From assembly GCA_913057785.1 (NCBI GenBank), contig CAJXPD010000090.1, forward strand, positions 1 to 35,966: DNA of 35,966 nucleotides, read 5' to 3'. Below are positions 26,764 through 35,314 of the stretch, one piece after another (the first letter of the stretch is position 1; each line of letters starts with the position of its first letter). The translations under genes and the position numbers were made by a program. The notes below the pieces were generated by a model. It had not been told where the DNA came from. It searched no databases and saw only the letters and a program-made list of their open reading frames with translations. Source of the stretch: an uncultured Lewinella sp. (GTDB lineage: Bacteria; Bacteroidota; Bacteroidia; Chitinophagales; Saprospiraceae).

Positions 26764-28158
26764 TTAGTTGATAATGAGTCTACGGACGGTCCATTTATCA
26801 CCAACTTGCATTCTCACCCAGTACAATCCCTTTTGCAGACCGTGTACATCCACACTGGCACGACGAGCCTCGATGACTCTACTACGGAGTCTACGTCCTT
26901 GACTATCGAATAACTCAAGTAATCTAATGTCTTGCTCTACTGCTTGTAGTTCGAAAGCTTCTTTGGCAGGATTCGGGAAAAGCTTCACTTGAGCGTCATC
27001 AGTGGGATCATCCGTGTTTGCTAGTTTAGAGTTGACAATGGAAATGGTAGCAGGAGCGCCAATTGAGAAAGCAATCGTATCTCCTTCTGGATTAACCATC
27101 CTTACTCTCTCCAAGGCTATTTCAAAGGCTGTAATCGGCTCGTTAAGGCCACCAATGATATCGCCACTTACAATGAAATTGAGATCAAATATGGCCCCAA
27201 AGCCATCTGCTCCGGAGGCAGCCTTCCTAGTTATAGCAAGGTCATATCTAGGAATCTCCTGGGTAAGGAGATCATACTTTACATTTAACAGATTATCAGG
27301 AGAACCTAAAGGAGAGTCATCGGTTGGATTACTTGTAATGGAACCCACTTCCGCAATACCTGCAGGATGGCTGATGTCCAAAGCAATGCCATGCAGATTG
27401 GTGATAGGATTATCACTAGTACCCACAAATACTTGAGCTTGGAACACAATATCCTCGTTAGAAGTATTATCCCATTCTACAACTGGATTGGTGAAGGCGA
27501 GGAATACCGGGGGCGCGCCTGGGGTAGAAGGAGTAACCAATGAGAAATCAGGCCTGTAATTGTCGATTATTGCTTGAACATCTTCGTCGCCAATCGTACC
27601 ATCTCCATCGCAATCTAGATGCTTGTAATTTATCGAGTTGATAGTGAAGTCATCCCAATCAGTAGAAGTGTTCGGAGCCCAGGCCGTGGGATCATCTTCT
27701 ATCGGGAATTCTTCCCGGGGAGGTCCCATTTTCCCATACCCTAATCCGATATTCAGTAAATCAAATTGGTTAGCTTTCCAATCTCCGTTCGTATCTCCGG
27801 GCCAAACACATTCGTTTTGAACGCAAAACGCATCCGTAGACTCTCGGTCGATCATTAAGCAAAAAGTGTCTCGGCATGCATCTGCCGTCTCGATAGTTAG
27901 ACAGGCTTCGAAAGGTAGTGTAGTGGGTTCATATAGCAATACTCCATTATTATTGTTGTAAAGGGATGAACCTTCCAAGGTCCAAAAATGGCTATTGTGT
28001 GGAGTAGATGTATTGAAAAAGATCAGTGTGGTATCACTCAGAAAGGCAAAACTAAAGTCAGCTTTACAAGTACCCCCTGGCGGTGTTGCCGAGACCGCAT
28101 GAATAGACCAAAAGAGGCTAATCAAGAGGAGGAGCGAAGATCGGATTAAATTTGTCAT
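26764..28158 (-). CDS. T9SS-sorted secreted protein with dockerin-like repeats
   Basis: A 464-residue secreted protein. It has a signal peptide (MTNLIRSSLLLLISLFWSIHAVSA), a PKD-like N-terminal domain with several Cys (about 30-110), a pair of dockerin/EF-hand-like calcium motifs (GDTNGDWKANQFDLL at 121-135 and DCDGDGTIGDEDVQAI at 182-197), a beta-rich cohesin-like middle (about 225-375) and a T9SS type A sorting domain at the end (about 390-464, LFPNPAKEAFELQ ... GLYWVRMQVG). It should be exported by T9SS and anchored at the cell surface or released. ATG 28158 begins the signal peptide; the longer frame starts with a non-ATG codon. The function beyond a calcium-dependent scaffold is unknown. 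Confidence 0.85.
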   Translation of the reverse strand: MTNLIRSSLLLLISLFWSIHAVSATPPGGTCKADFSFAFLSDTTLIFFNTSTPHNSHFWTLEGSSLYNNNNGVLLYEPTTLPFEACLTIETADACRDTFCLMIDRESTDAFCVQNECVWPGDTNGDWKANQFDLLNIGLGYGKMGPPREEFPIEDDPTAWAPNTSTDWDDFTINSINYKHLDCDGDGTIGDEDVQAIIDNYRPDFSLVTPSTPGAPPVFLAFTNPVVEWDNTSNEDIVFQAQVFVGTSDNPITNLHGIALDISHPAGIAEVGSITSNPTDDSPLGSPDNLLNVKYDLLTQEIPRYDLAITRKAASGADGFGAIFDLNFIVSGDIIGGLNEPITAFEIALERVRMVNPEGDTIAFSIGAPATISIVNSKLANTDDPTDDAQVKLFPNPAKEAFELQAVEQDIRLLELFDSQGRRLRSRVIEARRASVDVHGLQKGLYWVRMQVGDKWTVRRLIIN

Positions 28159-28342
28159 AGCTAATAGTCCATTATACACAAGACAAAATTTTGAAAATAA
28201 CACCTAAAAACAAAGAACATAAAGCTGAAAATGTCGTTTTTGTTTATAGTGTCATTTGGTGTTTTTATAGTTGGAAGAAAGCGTTTTGTCGGGATACCAA
28301 TGTTTAATTTGTCAAAAATATAGCTCAAGGTGAAATCAAGAT

Positions 28343-29788
28343 ATGTCTGGGAAAAAGATCATTAATTTACTTCAGAGCTTTTCTCGAAATGAGCAAGATT
28401 CATTCGAGAAATGGCTTCAATCTACTTATTTCAACGAAAACCCTCAGCTTCTATTACTGTATCAAGCGTTGCGTCCTGTCATCGAAGGGACACAAAAGCT
28501 GAATAAGGAGCAAGTTTGGGCTAAAGTGTTTTCCACTTCTTCTTTCGAAGATATTGCTCTTCGCCGAGCTTATTCTACACTTTTGCAGCAGGCTTATGCT
28601 TTTCTGGCCATCCGCCAGTACGAACAACAATCTGTTCGGCAGAAGATCGAATTGTTACCTTTATTGACTGCTCCAAACTTGAGAACCCATTACAGTGGTA
28701 TCCTTCGGACGCTTGAACATCAGCTTGAGCAAAGTAATGATACGCAATCGGATCTGCATTATGATCGCTACCAACTGGCACGTACTACCTACAAAAACAA
28801 AGAACTAAGTGGAAACCTAAAGGAAAGCTGCCGTCATTTAGAATCCACTGATCTCCACTTCGATCGCTACTACTTCGTACAAAAACTTAAACATTACTGC
28901 GATGCCTTAGGTTATCGTAGTTTTATTTCAGAGGAGGTAGATATCAAACTCCTACCTGGGACCATGTCCTATTTGGTTGAGCAGAATTTTTTTGACGATA
29001 TTCTGGTGAGAGCTTATTACCTCGTAGCAGAGATGCTAAACCATCCAGAACGCGAAGTAGCTTTCTTGGAACTTAAACGTTTATTGTTCGAGAAGTGTTC
29101 ACAATTCCCTAAGGCGGAGCTCAAGCCACTTTTTATCCACTTGAACAATTACTGTATCCACAAAAAGATCAACGTCGGTGAGACGGGCTTCTTCAATGAG
29201 CTTTTTGAAATCTATCAATTTGCTCTAGATAAGGGGATCTTCCACAATAAAAATGGTCGATTACCTCAGCAAGATTACAAGAATATCATTACCGTAGGCT
29301 TGCACGTCAAAGCCTTCGACTGGGTTGAGCATTTCATTAAGAAACAAACCCAAGATTTGCCTCAAAGTCAGCGCGAAAATGCACTGACCTACAATCTCGC
29401 CAAAGTCTACTTTTCTCGTGAGGAATATGAAAAAGTAATCTCGCAGCTTCAGGAGGTAGAATATGATGATATTGTTTACGCCTTAGGCAGCAAATTGCTC
29501 TTGCTAAAGACCTACTATGAGTTGGATGAGTATCTTGCCTTGGATTCCCTAATCGATAGTTTTAGGATATACCTTAGACGGAATAAAACAATCTCGACGC
29601 AAGTGAAGAGGCAATACTTGAATATTCTTCGTTTTGTTAAGAAAATGTCTACCGTTGATCCCTATGATGATGCCGCCTTAAAGAAGCTGTATGATCAGGC
29701 CCAAGAATGTAAGGCACTTGCGGATAAGAGCTGGATTTTGAAGAAAATAAAGTCTATTGGAAAATGGTCTGCGGCAGATGCTAGTTGA
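28343..29788 (+). CDS. Alpha-helical protein of unknown function
   Basis: A 481-residue protein, mostly helices with a TPR-like or superhelical rhythm (for example NALTYNLAKVYFSREEYEKVI). There is no signal peptide or transmembrane segment. I do not recognise the family; it recalls the large uncharacterised helical proteins found in Saprospiraceae genomes, probably protein-interaction scaffolds. The first Met at 28343 starts MSGKKIINLLQSFSRNEQDSFEKWL. Its stop overlaps by 8 bases the stop of the convergent Omp28-type gene. A 184-bp divergent promoter region separates it from the T9SS cargo gene. Confidence 0.75.
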   Translation: MSGKKIINLLQSFSRNEQDSFEKWLQSTYFNENPQLLLLYQALRPVIEGTQKLNKEQVWAKVFSTSSFEDIALRRAYSTLLQQAYAFLAIRQYEQQSVRQKIELLPLLTAPNLRTHYSGILRTLEHQLEQSNDTQSDLHYDRYQLARTTYKNKELSGNLKESCRHLESTDLHFDRYYFVQKLKHYCDALGYRSFISEEVDIKLLPGTMSYLVEQNFFDDILVRAYYLVAEMLNHPEREVAFLELKRLLFEKCSQFPKAELKPLFIHLNNYCIHKKINVGETGFFNELFEIYQFALDKGIFHNKNGRLPQQDYKNIITVGLHVKAFDWVEHFIKKQTQDLPQSQRENALTYNLAKVYFSREEYEKVISQLQEVEYDDIVYALGSKLLLLKTYYELDEYLALDSLIDSFRIYLRRNKTISTQVKRQYLNILRFVKKMSTVDPYDDAALKKLYDQAQECKALADKSWILKKIKSIGKWSAADAS

Positions 29789-31628
29789 TTCGGATCAATT
29801 TTTGCGTTTGCATGGCTTCTTCCGTTTTAAGCGTCAGAAAATAAATGCCGCTTGGAAGGTTCACTATTGAGATTTCTCTTTGATGTTGCGCTGGAGCAAG
29901 ATCGGACCAACTGCCACTTTTGAGTGCTGCTCCGCTTGCATCACTTAGGTTGAATTGAACAGTTCGGCGATTAGCTAATTCGAAGGATAGTTTCAACAAA
30001 TCCGAGCGAACCGGGTTGGGGTAGATCTCAAAAGCAAATTCTTGTGAGGGTATGGCATTAATAGAGGTAGTGAGCGATTCCACTTCGAAGGATACTTCTC
30101 GGGTCACGCCAAATCTGTTTCCACTAAACAAGACCTCTCCAAACTCCTCCCGGAGCCGATAGAACCCTTCTCCAAATCCGCAGCAAAATCCATCTCCATA
30201 ATCGTCGATGAGTCTAAAAGTATAGCAATCCGGACCTGGGAGTTCAATGATCGACTCGACAGTCTCATTGTTATTGTAGACGCCAGGATTTGTACTAGCC
30301 CCTACTTGCTTTCCACCGCCGCTGAGCCCAACGAGTAGATTTCCTCCTTGGGCCACGATATCTCCCGCTGAATTGAGAATGTCCCAATAAGTTTCATAAC
30401 CGAAATTATCCGTCGCAATTTCAAGTCTAACTTGCTGCATTTCTGTCGTAGGCGCAGTGTTGAAGTTATGGACTAGAAGATTATTGTTGAGGTTTTCATC
30501 TGTAGCACTTCCACTGGACTCTAGTTGTATACGAATTTGGTTGGGCCAGTTGTAATCTGTAGCAAAGGGGATTGGAGGAAGCTCTATTCTGGCTTTTTCA
30601 AAGGTCTTGAGCTCACCAGGCCAGTCAAGATAATCAGGAGCATCTTCATTTATGGAATAGCTGATTCTTATGTTGTCCGCCACTTCCTTACCGTCATTGC
30701 GAATCAGAATGGTCGGTATTACGGATTCTTCACAATCGAGTTCTGAAGAAATATAAGTGCTTAAAAGGTTGAGATCGTATACTTGTTGAGCATGGTAAAT
30801 CGGGGTGTGAGAAACGGCATTCAGGATATTCTCCCGATCCTCAGTAATGTAAGCAACTAACTGGATTTCTGAGGCTTCCAAATGGGTGCCAAAGAGGCTT
30901 TCGGGTAGGGTATAATTGATCGTTTGACTAAAGAACTCCCCAGCCGCCTTGGCTCCTAGGGAAATACCAGTATCACCTGTAATCACGTCCCGCAACACAT
31001 TGGAGTGAAAGTAATTGAAACCGCTGCTAGAACCTGCTTGTAGTGTTCTAATGCTGTCCTGAAGAATGGCAATGTGCAAAGCTTGACTCGGAGTACTGAT
31101 GGGGGAGGTATAAAATACTTCAACGAGTATTTCCATTTCTCGGGTCTCGATATCATACTGGGCTTGTAAGCCTATGTTTACTGGAGCATCTTCTTCTATC
31201 AAGTCCTCCACTGCTTCCGACCATCGGTTCCGGTTAATGGCGAAGCTCCCGCTAGCACCTTGCTCCAAACCCGTAAAATTTCTTCGGTTGACCATTCCTG
31301 CTGGATAACCTACCAACCCACTAATATCATGAATGTCCTGCCCAAAGTGGGAGCGGAGGTCCAAGGCTAAGGGATCTATTGGATAGGAATAATCACCAGC
31401 ATAGATATTGATGGGAATTACGGCTTCTCCGTAGGTGGTTTTCAGTTCAGCAGCAAACTGGTCAGCTTCCGGGCAATACACACAGTAGATACCTCTGAAG
31501 TATTCCAGGACAGCCCGTTTTTTTTGTACTTCAGTGACTACGATGGTTTGAGTTCTTGCACTCTCCCATCCACCTGCTAGCAGCATTATCAACACATAAA
31601 AAGCACCTAGTGCTCGTCTACCTCTCAT
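29781..31628 (-). CDS. Omp28-related T9SS-sorted protein
   Basis: A 615-residue secreted protein with a signal peptide (LGAFYVLIMLLAGGWESARTQ). An Omp28-type thioredoxin-like domain (about 30-250) has the redox motif C49-V-Y-C52 within RGIYCVYCPEAD. Ig-like domains follow, then a YGDGFCCGFGEGFYRL motif (near residue 480), common in Bacteroidota surface proteins. A T9SS type A sorting domain closes it (about 525-615, IYPNPVRSD ... LPSGIYFLTLKT). It should be on the cell surface, possibly acting on disulfides or as an adhesin; the substrate is unknown. The 3' end overlaps the convergent gene by 8 bases. Confidence 0.85.
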   Translation of the reverse strand: MRGRRALGAFYVLIMLLAGGWESARTQTIVVTEVQKKRAVLEYFRGIYCVYCPEADQFAAELKTTYGEAVIPINIYAGDYSYPIDPLALDLRSHFGQDIHDISGLVGYPAGMVNRRNFTGLEQGASGSFAINRNRWSEAVEDLIEEDAPVNIGLQAQYDIETREMEILVEVFYTSPISTPSQALHIAILQDSIRTLQAGSSSGFNYFHSNVLRDVITGDTGISLGAKAAGEFFSQTINYTLPESLFGTHLEASEIQLVAYITEDRENILNAVSHTPIYHAQQVYDLNLLSTYISSELDCEESVIPTILIRNDGKEVADNIRISYSINEDAPDYLDWPGELKTFEKARIELPPIPFATDYNWPNQIRIQLESSGSATDENLNNNLLVHNFNTAPTTEMQQVRLEIATDNFGYETYWDILNSAGDIVAQGGNLLVGLSGGGKQVGASTNPGVYNNNETVESIIELPGPDCYTFRLIDDYGDGFCCGFGEGFYRLREEFGEVLFSGNRFGVTREVSFEVESLTTSINAIPSQEFAFEIYPNPVRSDLLKLSFELANRRTVQFNLSDASGAALKSGSWSDLAPAQHQREISIVNLPSGIYFLTLKTEEAMQTQKLIRIN

Positions 31629-31710
31629 GTTATTTCTAACCCGATTTACTGCAAAATACTACATTGGGGGTACACTCGCCCTACTTGACCCTGAGAAATA
31701 CGTCGGGTAT

Positions 31711-31726
31711 TGTCCTAATCAGGACA
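31711..31726. promoter_or_regulatory. Perfect palindrome upstream of the FAD oxidoreductase gene
   Basis: TGTCCT-AATC-AGGACA, a perfect 6-bp inverted repeat with a 4-base spacer, in the 247-bp region between the Omp28-type gene (minus) and the FAD oxidoreductase gene (plus). Size and symmetry suit a dimeric regulator's operator. The regulator is not identified. Confidence 0.4.
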
Positions 31727-31875
31727 TCGACTGTGTTTTCTCCATACTTCACTCGACTTATTCTGAAAGTTGTGCCTTTTTAATGAAGTATTGTTCTTTA
31801 CCATTTTCATTTTTAATTAATTTGGAAGGTCTAATTAGAGTTACGCAAGTTTCTCTCACCTAATAACTCCATATT

Positions 31876-33225
31876 ATGCGAATCGCTATTATAGGAAATG
31901 GGATTAGTGGTGTGACTGCCGCCCGTTTTCTAAGAAAACTCAGCGACCATGAGATAACCATCATCTCTGCTGAGACTGACTATTTTTTTTCTAGGACGGC
32001 CCTTATGTACATCTACATGGGGCATATGCGTTTCAAGGATACCCAGCCTTACGAGCCCTTCTTCTGGGAAAAAAATCGAATCAACTTAGTTAGAGATTTT
32101 GTGAATTCAGTCGACACTGACAATAAACAGTTGGTGATGGCTAAAGGGGCAAATATCTCCTATGATAAGCTTATCCTAGCCGTTGGTTCCACACCCAACA
32201 AATTTGGCTGGCCAGGTCAAGATCTGAAAGGGGTCGGAGGACTATATAGTTTTCAGGATCTGGAAAATATGGAGGCTTATAGTGATGGCCTTAAAAGAGC
32301 AGTGATCGTTGGTGGTGGCCTGATTGGTATCGAAATGGCAGAGATGTTTCACTCGAGGCATATACCAGTTACCTTTTTGGTTCGCGAAAAGAGCTACTGG
32401 GATGCAGTGCTGCCCGCGGAAGAATCTACAATGATCAACCGCCATATCCTGGAAAATCATATTGATCTACGATTGCAAACCGAGCTCAAGGAAATAGTGG
32501 ACGATGGAAATGGTCAGGCCTGTGCAGTGATCACGAATACAGGGGAGCGTATTGAGTGTGGTTATGTTGGATTAACGGCAGGTGTACGTCCCAATGTTAA
32601 TTTCTTGAAGGAAAGTGGGATTGAAATCCAGCGAGGAATTGTGGTGAATGAGTTTTTAGAAACCAACATCCCTGATGTTTACGCCATTGGTGATTGTGCG
32701 CAGCAGAAGGAACCTATGCCAGGTAGAAGGCCAGTAGAGGCCGTTTGGTATACGGGCAGAATGATGGGAGAAACGGTTGCCCACAATATTTGCGGGAACC
32801 AAGTGGCCTACGATCCGGGGATATGGTTTAACTCTGCCAAGTTCATTGACATTGAGTATCAGGTATACGGTACAGTTCTGGCTAATCCGCCAGAAAACCA
32901 TGCAGCCATCTACTGGGAGCATCCAGAAGGAAGGAAGAGTGTACGCTTGATTTATGATAAGGAGACGGAAGCTATTCTAGGCTTCAATTTAATGGGTGTT
33001 CGATATCGCCATGAGGTTTGTGAGGCTTGGATAAAAGCCAAAACTCCAGTTGATGTGGTCTTGGAAAACCTCGGACTCGCCAATTTTGATCCGGAGTTCT
33101 ATGATGAATATGAATCGGATATAATCCAACAGTACAATCAAAAAACGGGAAAACAGATTAAAGTTAAACAGAAAAGAGGCCTGAGTGCTGCTATCAAGTT
33201 TTTGCGAAAAGCGGTACATGCCTAG
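31876..33225 (+). CDS. NAD(P)/FAD-dependent oxidoreductase
   Basis: A 449-residue protein of the pyridine nucleotide-disulfide reductase fold (Pyr_redox_2). GNGISG at 7-12 binds the FAD ADP moiety, GGGLIG at 146-151 is the NAD(P)H Rossmann motif and VYAIGD at 268-273 is the second FAD motif. There is no redox Cys pair, so it is of the NADH-rubredoxin/nitrite reductase type, not a disulfide reductase. The C-terminal 100 residues resemble a dimerisation domain. It is followed by a membrane Fe-S protein, and together they look like an NAD(P)H-to-membrane electron path. It lies 105 bases before that gene. Confidence 0.92.
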   Translation: MRIAIIGNGISGVTAARFLRKLSDHEITIISAETDYFFSRTALMYIYMGHMRFKDTQPYEPFFWEKNRINLVRDFVNSVDTDNKQLVMAKGANISYDKLILAVGSTPNKFGWPGQDLKGVGGLYSFQDLENMEAYSDGLKRAVIVGGGLIGIEMAEMFHSRHIPVTFLVREKSYWDAVLPAEESTMINRHILENHIDLRLQTELKEIVDDGNGQACAVITNTGERIECGYVGLTAGVRPNVNFLKESGIEIQRGIVVNEFLETNIPDVYAIGDCAQQKEPMPGRRPVEAVWYTGRMMGETVAHNICGNQVAYDPGIWFNSAKFIDIEYQVYGTVLANPPENHAAIYWEHPEGRKSVRLIYDKETEAILGFNLMGVRYRHEVCEAWIKAKTPVDVVLENLGLANFDPEFYDEYESDIIQQYNQKTGKQIKVKQKRGLSAAIKFLRKAVHA

Positions 33226-33330
33226 CTAAGCTAACCATATTATAATGCTAAATGGACTAGAGCAACCCACTTCTTCTTTAGCGCAAAATCAGGGTTGTAT
33301 CAGTCCCCAAAATACCTAACATTCAACGCT

Positions 33331-35142
33331 ATGTCGTCTAAAAAATCAACAGATAAAACCTTAGTACAAAAAATAGGTATTGGACTTTTCTCCTTGGCCT
33401 TATTGGTCTTTCTGGCTTCTTTAAGTCTGAGCCATTACAAGATCGATATAACAACCTTGAAAGATAATTTGGGAAATGACTATCATTGGTCATTTGTTCA
33501 GCCTGAGATCGCCGAGTTGGAAGGGGAAGAATTTGGAAATAGTTTTGCTTTCCTGGGAGCGTATGAAGGCGCAATGCGGCGCGCTCAAGCAGCTATCATC
33601 AAAGATGTAGAAGAAAATAAGGGCTTAACAACCAGTGATGGAGAGTACTGGAATACCATTTTACAAGATTACAAGATCAAAGACCTCCGGTTTCCGCTAG
33701 CTAAAGCCTCCAGCCAGGGCTTTCTTCCCAGCAATGTGGGCCTGGTATTCCTATTGAGTATTGTCCTGGGAATCATTGGAGCTTTGCTTTATATCTTACC
33801 AAAAACTCGGTTTTTCCCCGGAATCAAGAATAATCATGTATACCATAGCGCTATGCACAACCGTGGGTGGTTGGGTATTGCTGCCGGCGTGTTTCTAGTA
33901 GGCTTCTACATACTCCTTTACTTCTATCCGGAGCATATGGTAAACTGGGTATTATTAGTAGATCCGGTAAGTGAGGCTTTGAGTGGAAACCCTGCAAGTC
34001 AATGGTTTTTATATGGCTTTCTGTATACGATAGTCATCTTGGTGATGGGAATTCGAATGATTATCAAGTATCGTCACAATCGGTATCAGATCATTCGTAC
34101 TTTCTCAGTAATGTTTTTTCAGACCTCTTTTGCCTTTCTCATTCCCGAGATTTTAGTGGCCTTAAATAAGCCCTATTTCGACTTTAAGAATATTTGGCCA
34201 TTGGACTATGACTTCTTCTTTGAATGGAATATTCAAAATTTGATGAATAGTGGCACTCTGGGCATTTTTATGTTGTTCTGGGGAATTGCCCTTTTCCTAG
34301 TAGGAGTTCCTCTGATCACTTACTTTTATGGCAAACGATGGTATTGCTCATGGGTATGTGGTTGTGGAGGGTTAGCAGAGACGCTTGGAGATCCCTATCG
34401 ACAGCTTTCAGATAAGAGTCTCAACGCTTGGAAAATAGAACGTTGGCTGATACATGCCGTTTTGTTGTTTGCCATCTTCATGACTTTGGCGGTCCTTTAT
34501 ACTTTCTTGCCTCCAAGTGGAAACTGGCTCAATCGTACCACTTTGCTGGTGGGAGCCTCTGCAGGTATAGCTGGCATTGGCTATTGGTTTTACCAACGAA
34601 ATCAAAAGGCACAAGTGGTGCCTACCCAAGCACTGTATGCGATATTGGGAGGTGCTGTTTTGGTGGTTGCCATTATTTGGATTAACCATGCCTCTGGAAG
34701 TGGTAACCTGTTTTTCGCCGACAGCTTTAAGGTTCGGAAATGGTACGGCTTCGGCATCAGTTCTATGTTTGCGGGAGTGGTAGGAACAGGATTCTATCCC
34801 TTCATGGGAAATCGAGTATGGTGCCGATTTGGTTGTCCACTGGCTGCATATTTAGGGATAGTACAAAAGTTCAAATCTCGATTCCGGATTACGACTAATG
34901 GCGGGCAATGCATCTCTTGCGGGAATTGTTCTACTTACTGTGAAATGGGGATTGACGTTCGGTCTTATGCTCAGAAAGGACAGGATATCGTAAGGTCTTC
35001 TTGTGTAGGCTGCGGCATTTGCTCAGCGGTTTGTCCTCGTGGGGTATTGCGTTTAGAGAACAGTACTGTAGATATCGATACTAGAACTCAAGCATTACGT
35101 ACTTTACATATTGCACCAGAAGGGATCAGCTTAGTGCAGTAA
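33331..35142 (+). CDS. NosR/NapH-like membrane-bound Fe-S protein
   Basis: A 603-residue polytopic protein. An N-terminal helix and an external part (about 36-130) are followed by many transmembrane helices. Cys motifs C339-W-V-C-G-C345 and C498-R-F-G-C502-P in the membrane part match NosR/NapH/RdxA. Two 4Fe-4S ferredoxin motifs lie at the C-terminus: C527, C530, C533, C537 and C558, C561, C564, C568-P. It would pass electrons between quinones or an NAD(P)H-dependent partner (the FAD oxidoreductase just before it) and an acceptor outside. The long start at 33295 gives 12 extra residues; ATG 33331 begins the typical N-terminus. The gene is ended by a strong terminator. Confidence 0.88.
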   Translation: MSSKKSTDKTLVQKIGIGLFSLALLVFLASLSLSHYKIDITTLKDNLGNDYHWSFVQPEIAELEGEEFGNSFAFLGAYEGAMRRAQAAIIKDVEENKGLTTSDGEYWNTILQDYKIKDLRFPLAKASSQGFLPSNVGLVFLLSIVLGIIGALLYILPKTRFFPGIKNNHVYHSAMHNRGWLGIAAGVFLVGFYILLYFYPEHMVNWVLLVDPVSEALSGNPASQWFLYGFLYTIVILVMGIRMIIKYRHNRYQIIRTFSVMFFQTSFAFLIPEILVALNKPYFDFKNIWPLDYDFFFEWNIQNLMNSGTLGIFMLFWGIALFLVGVPLITYFYGKRWYCSWVCGCGGLAETLGDPYRQLSDKSLNAWKIERWLIHAVLLFAIFMTLAVLYTFLPPSGNWLNRTTLLVGASAGIAGIGYWFYQRNQKAQVVPTQALYAILGGAVLVVAIIWINHASGSGNLFFADSFKVRKWYGFGISSMFAGVVGTGFYPFMGNRVWCRFGCPLAAYLGIVQKFKSRFRITTNGGQCISCGNCSTYCEMGIDVRSYAQKGQDIVRSSCVGCGICSAVCPRGVLRLENSTVDIDTRTQALRTLHIAPEGISLVQ

Positions 35143-35173
35143 GCTGTTTTTCTGACGAAGCATAAGCAAATTA

Positions 35174-35228
35174 AGTGCCTCAGTCTGACCGGGACATCCT
35201 AAGTCCTTCAGACTGAGGCACTCTTTTT
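35174..35228 (+). terminator. Strong intrinsic terminator after the Fe-S protein gene
   Basis: A perfect 15-bp stem AGTGCCTCAGTCTGA / TCAGACTGAGGCACT (35174-35188 and 35208-35222), with a small GGAC/GTCC hairpin in the loop, is followed by CTTTTTT. Confidence 0.9.
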
Positions 35229-35260
35229 TATGGAGACCCAAAAATGTCTAGGCTTTTGCG

Positions 35261-35268
35261 TACTTTTG
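35261..35268 (+). promoter_or_regulatory. -7 promoter box of rsmA
   Basis: TACTTTTG, an exact TAnnTTTG match followed by C (TAnnTTTGC), lies about 50 bases before the likely start codon and just past the preceding terminator. The -33 element is not clear. Confidence 0.5.
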
Positions 35269-35314
35269 CGGCAAATTTAACTGCTTCTCTAATCAGAAAA
35301 TTGATAGAGAACAA

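Noticed and set aside
31627..31863. 78-codon plus-strand frame before the FAD oxidoreductase gene
   Set aside because: It covers the divergent promoter region and the palindrome, has no recognisable domain and starts right on the end of the Omp28-type gene.
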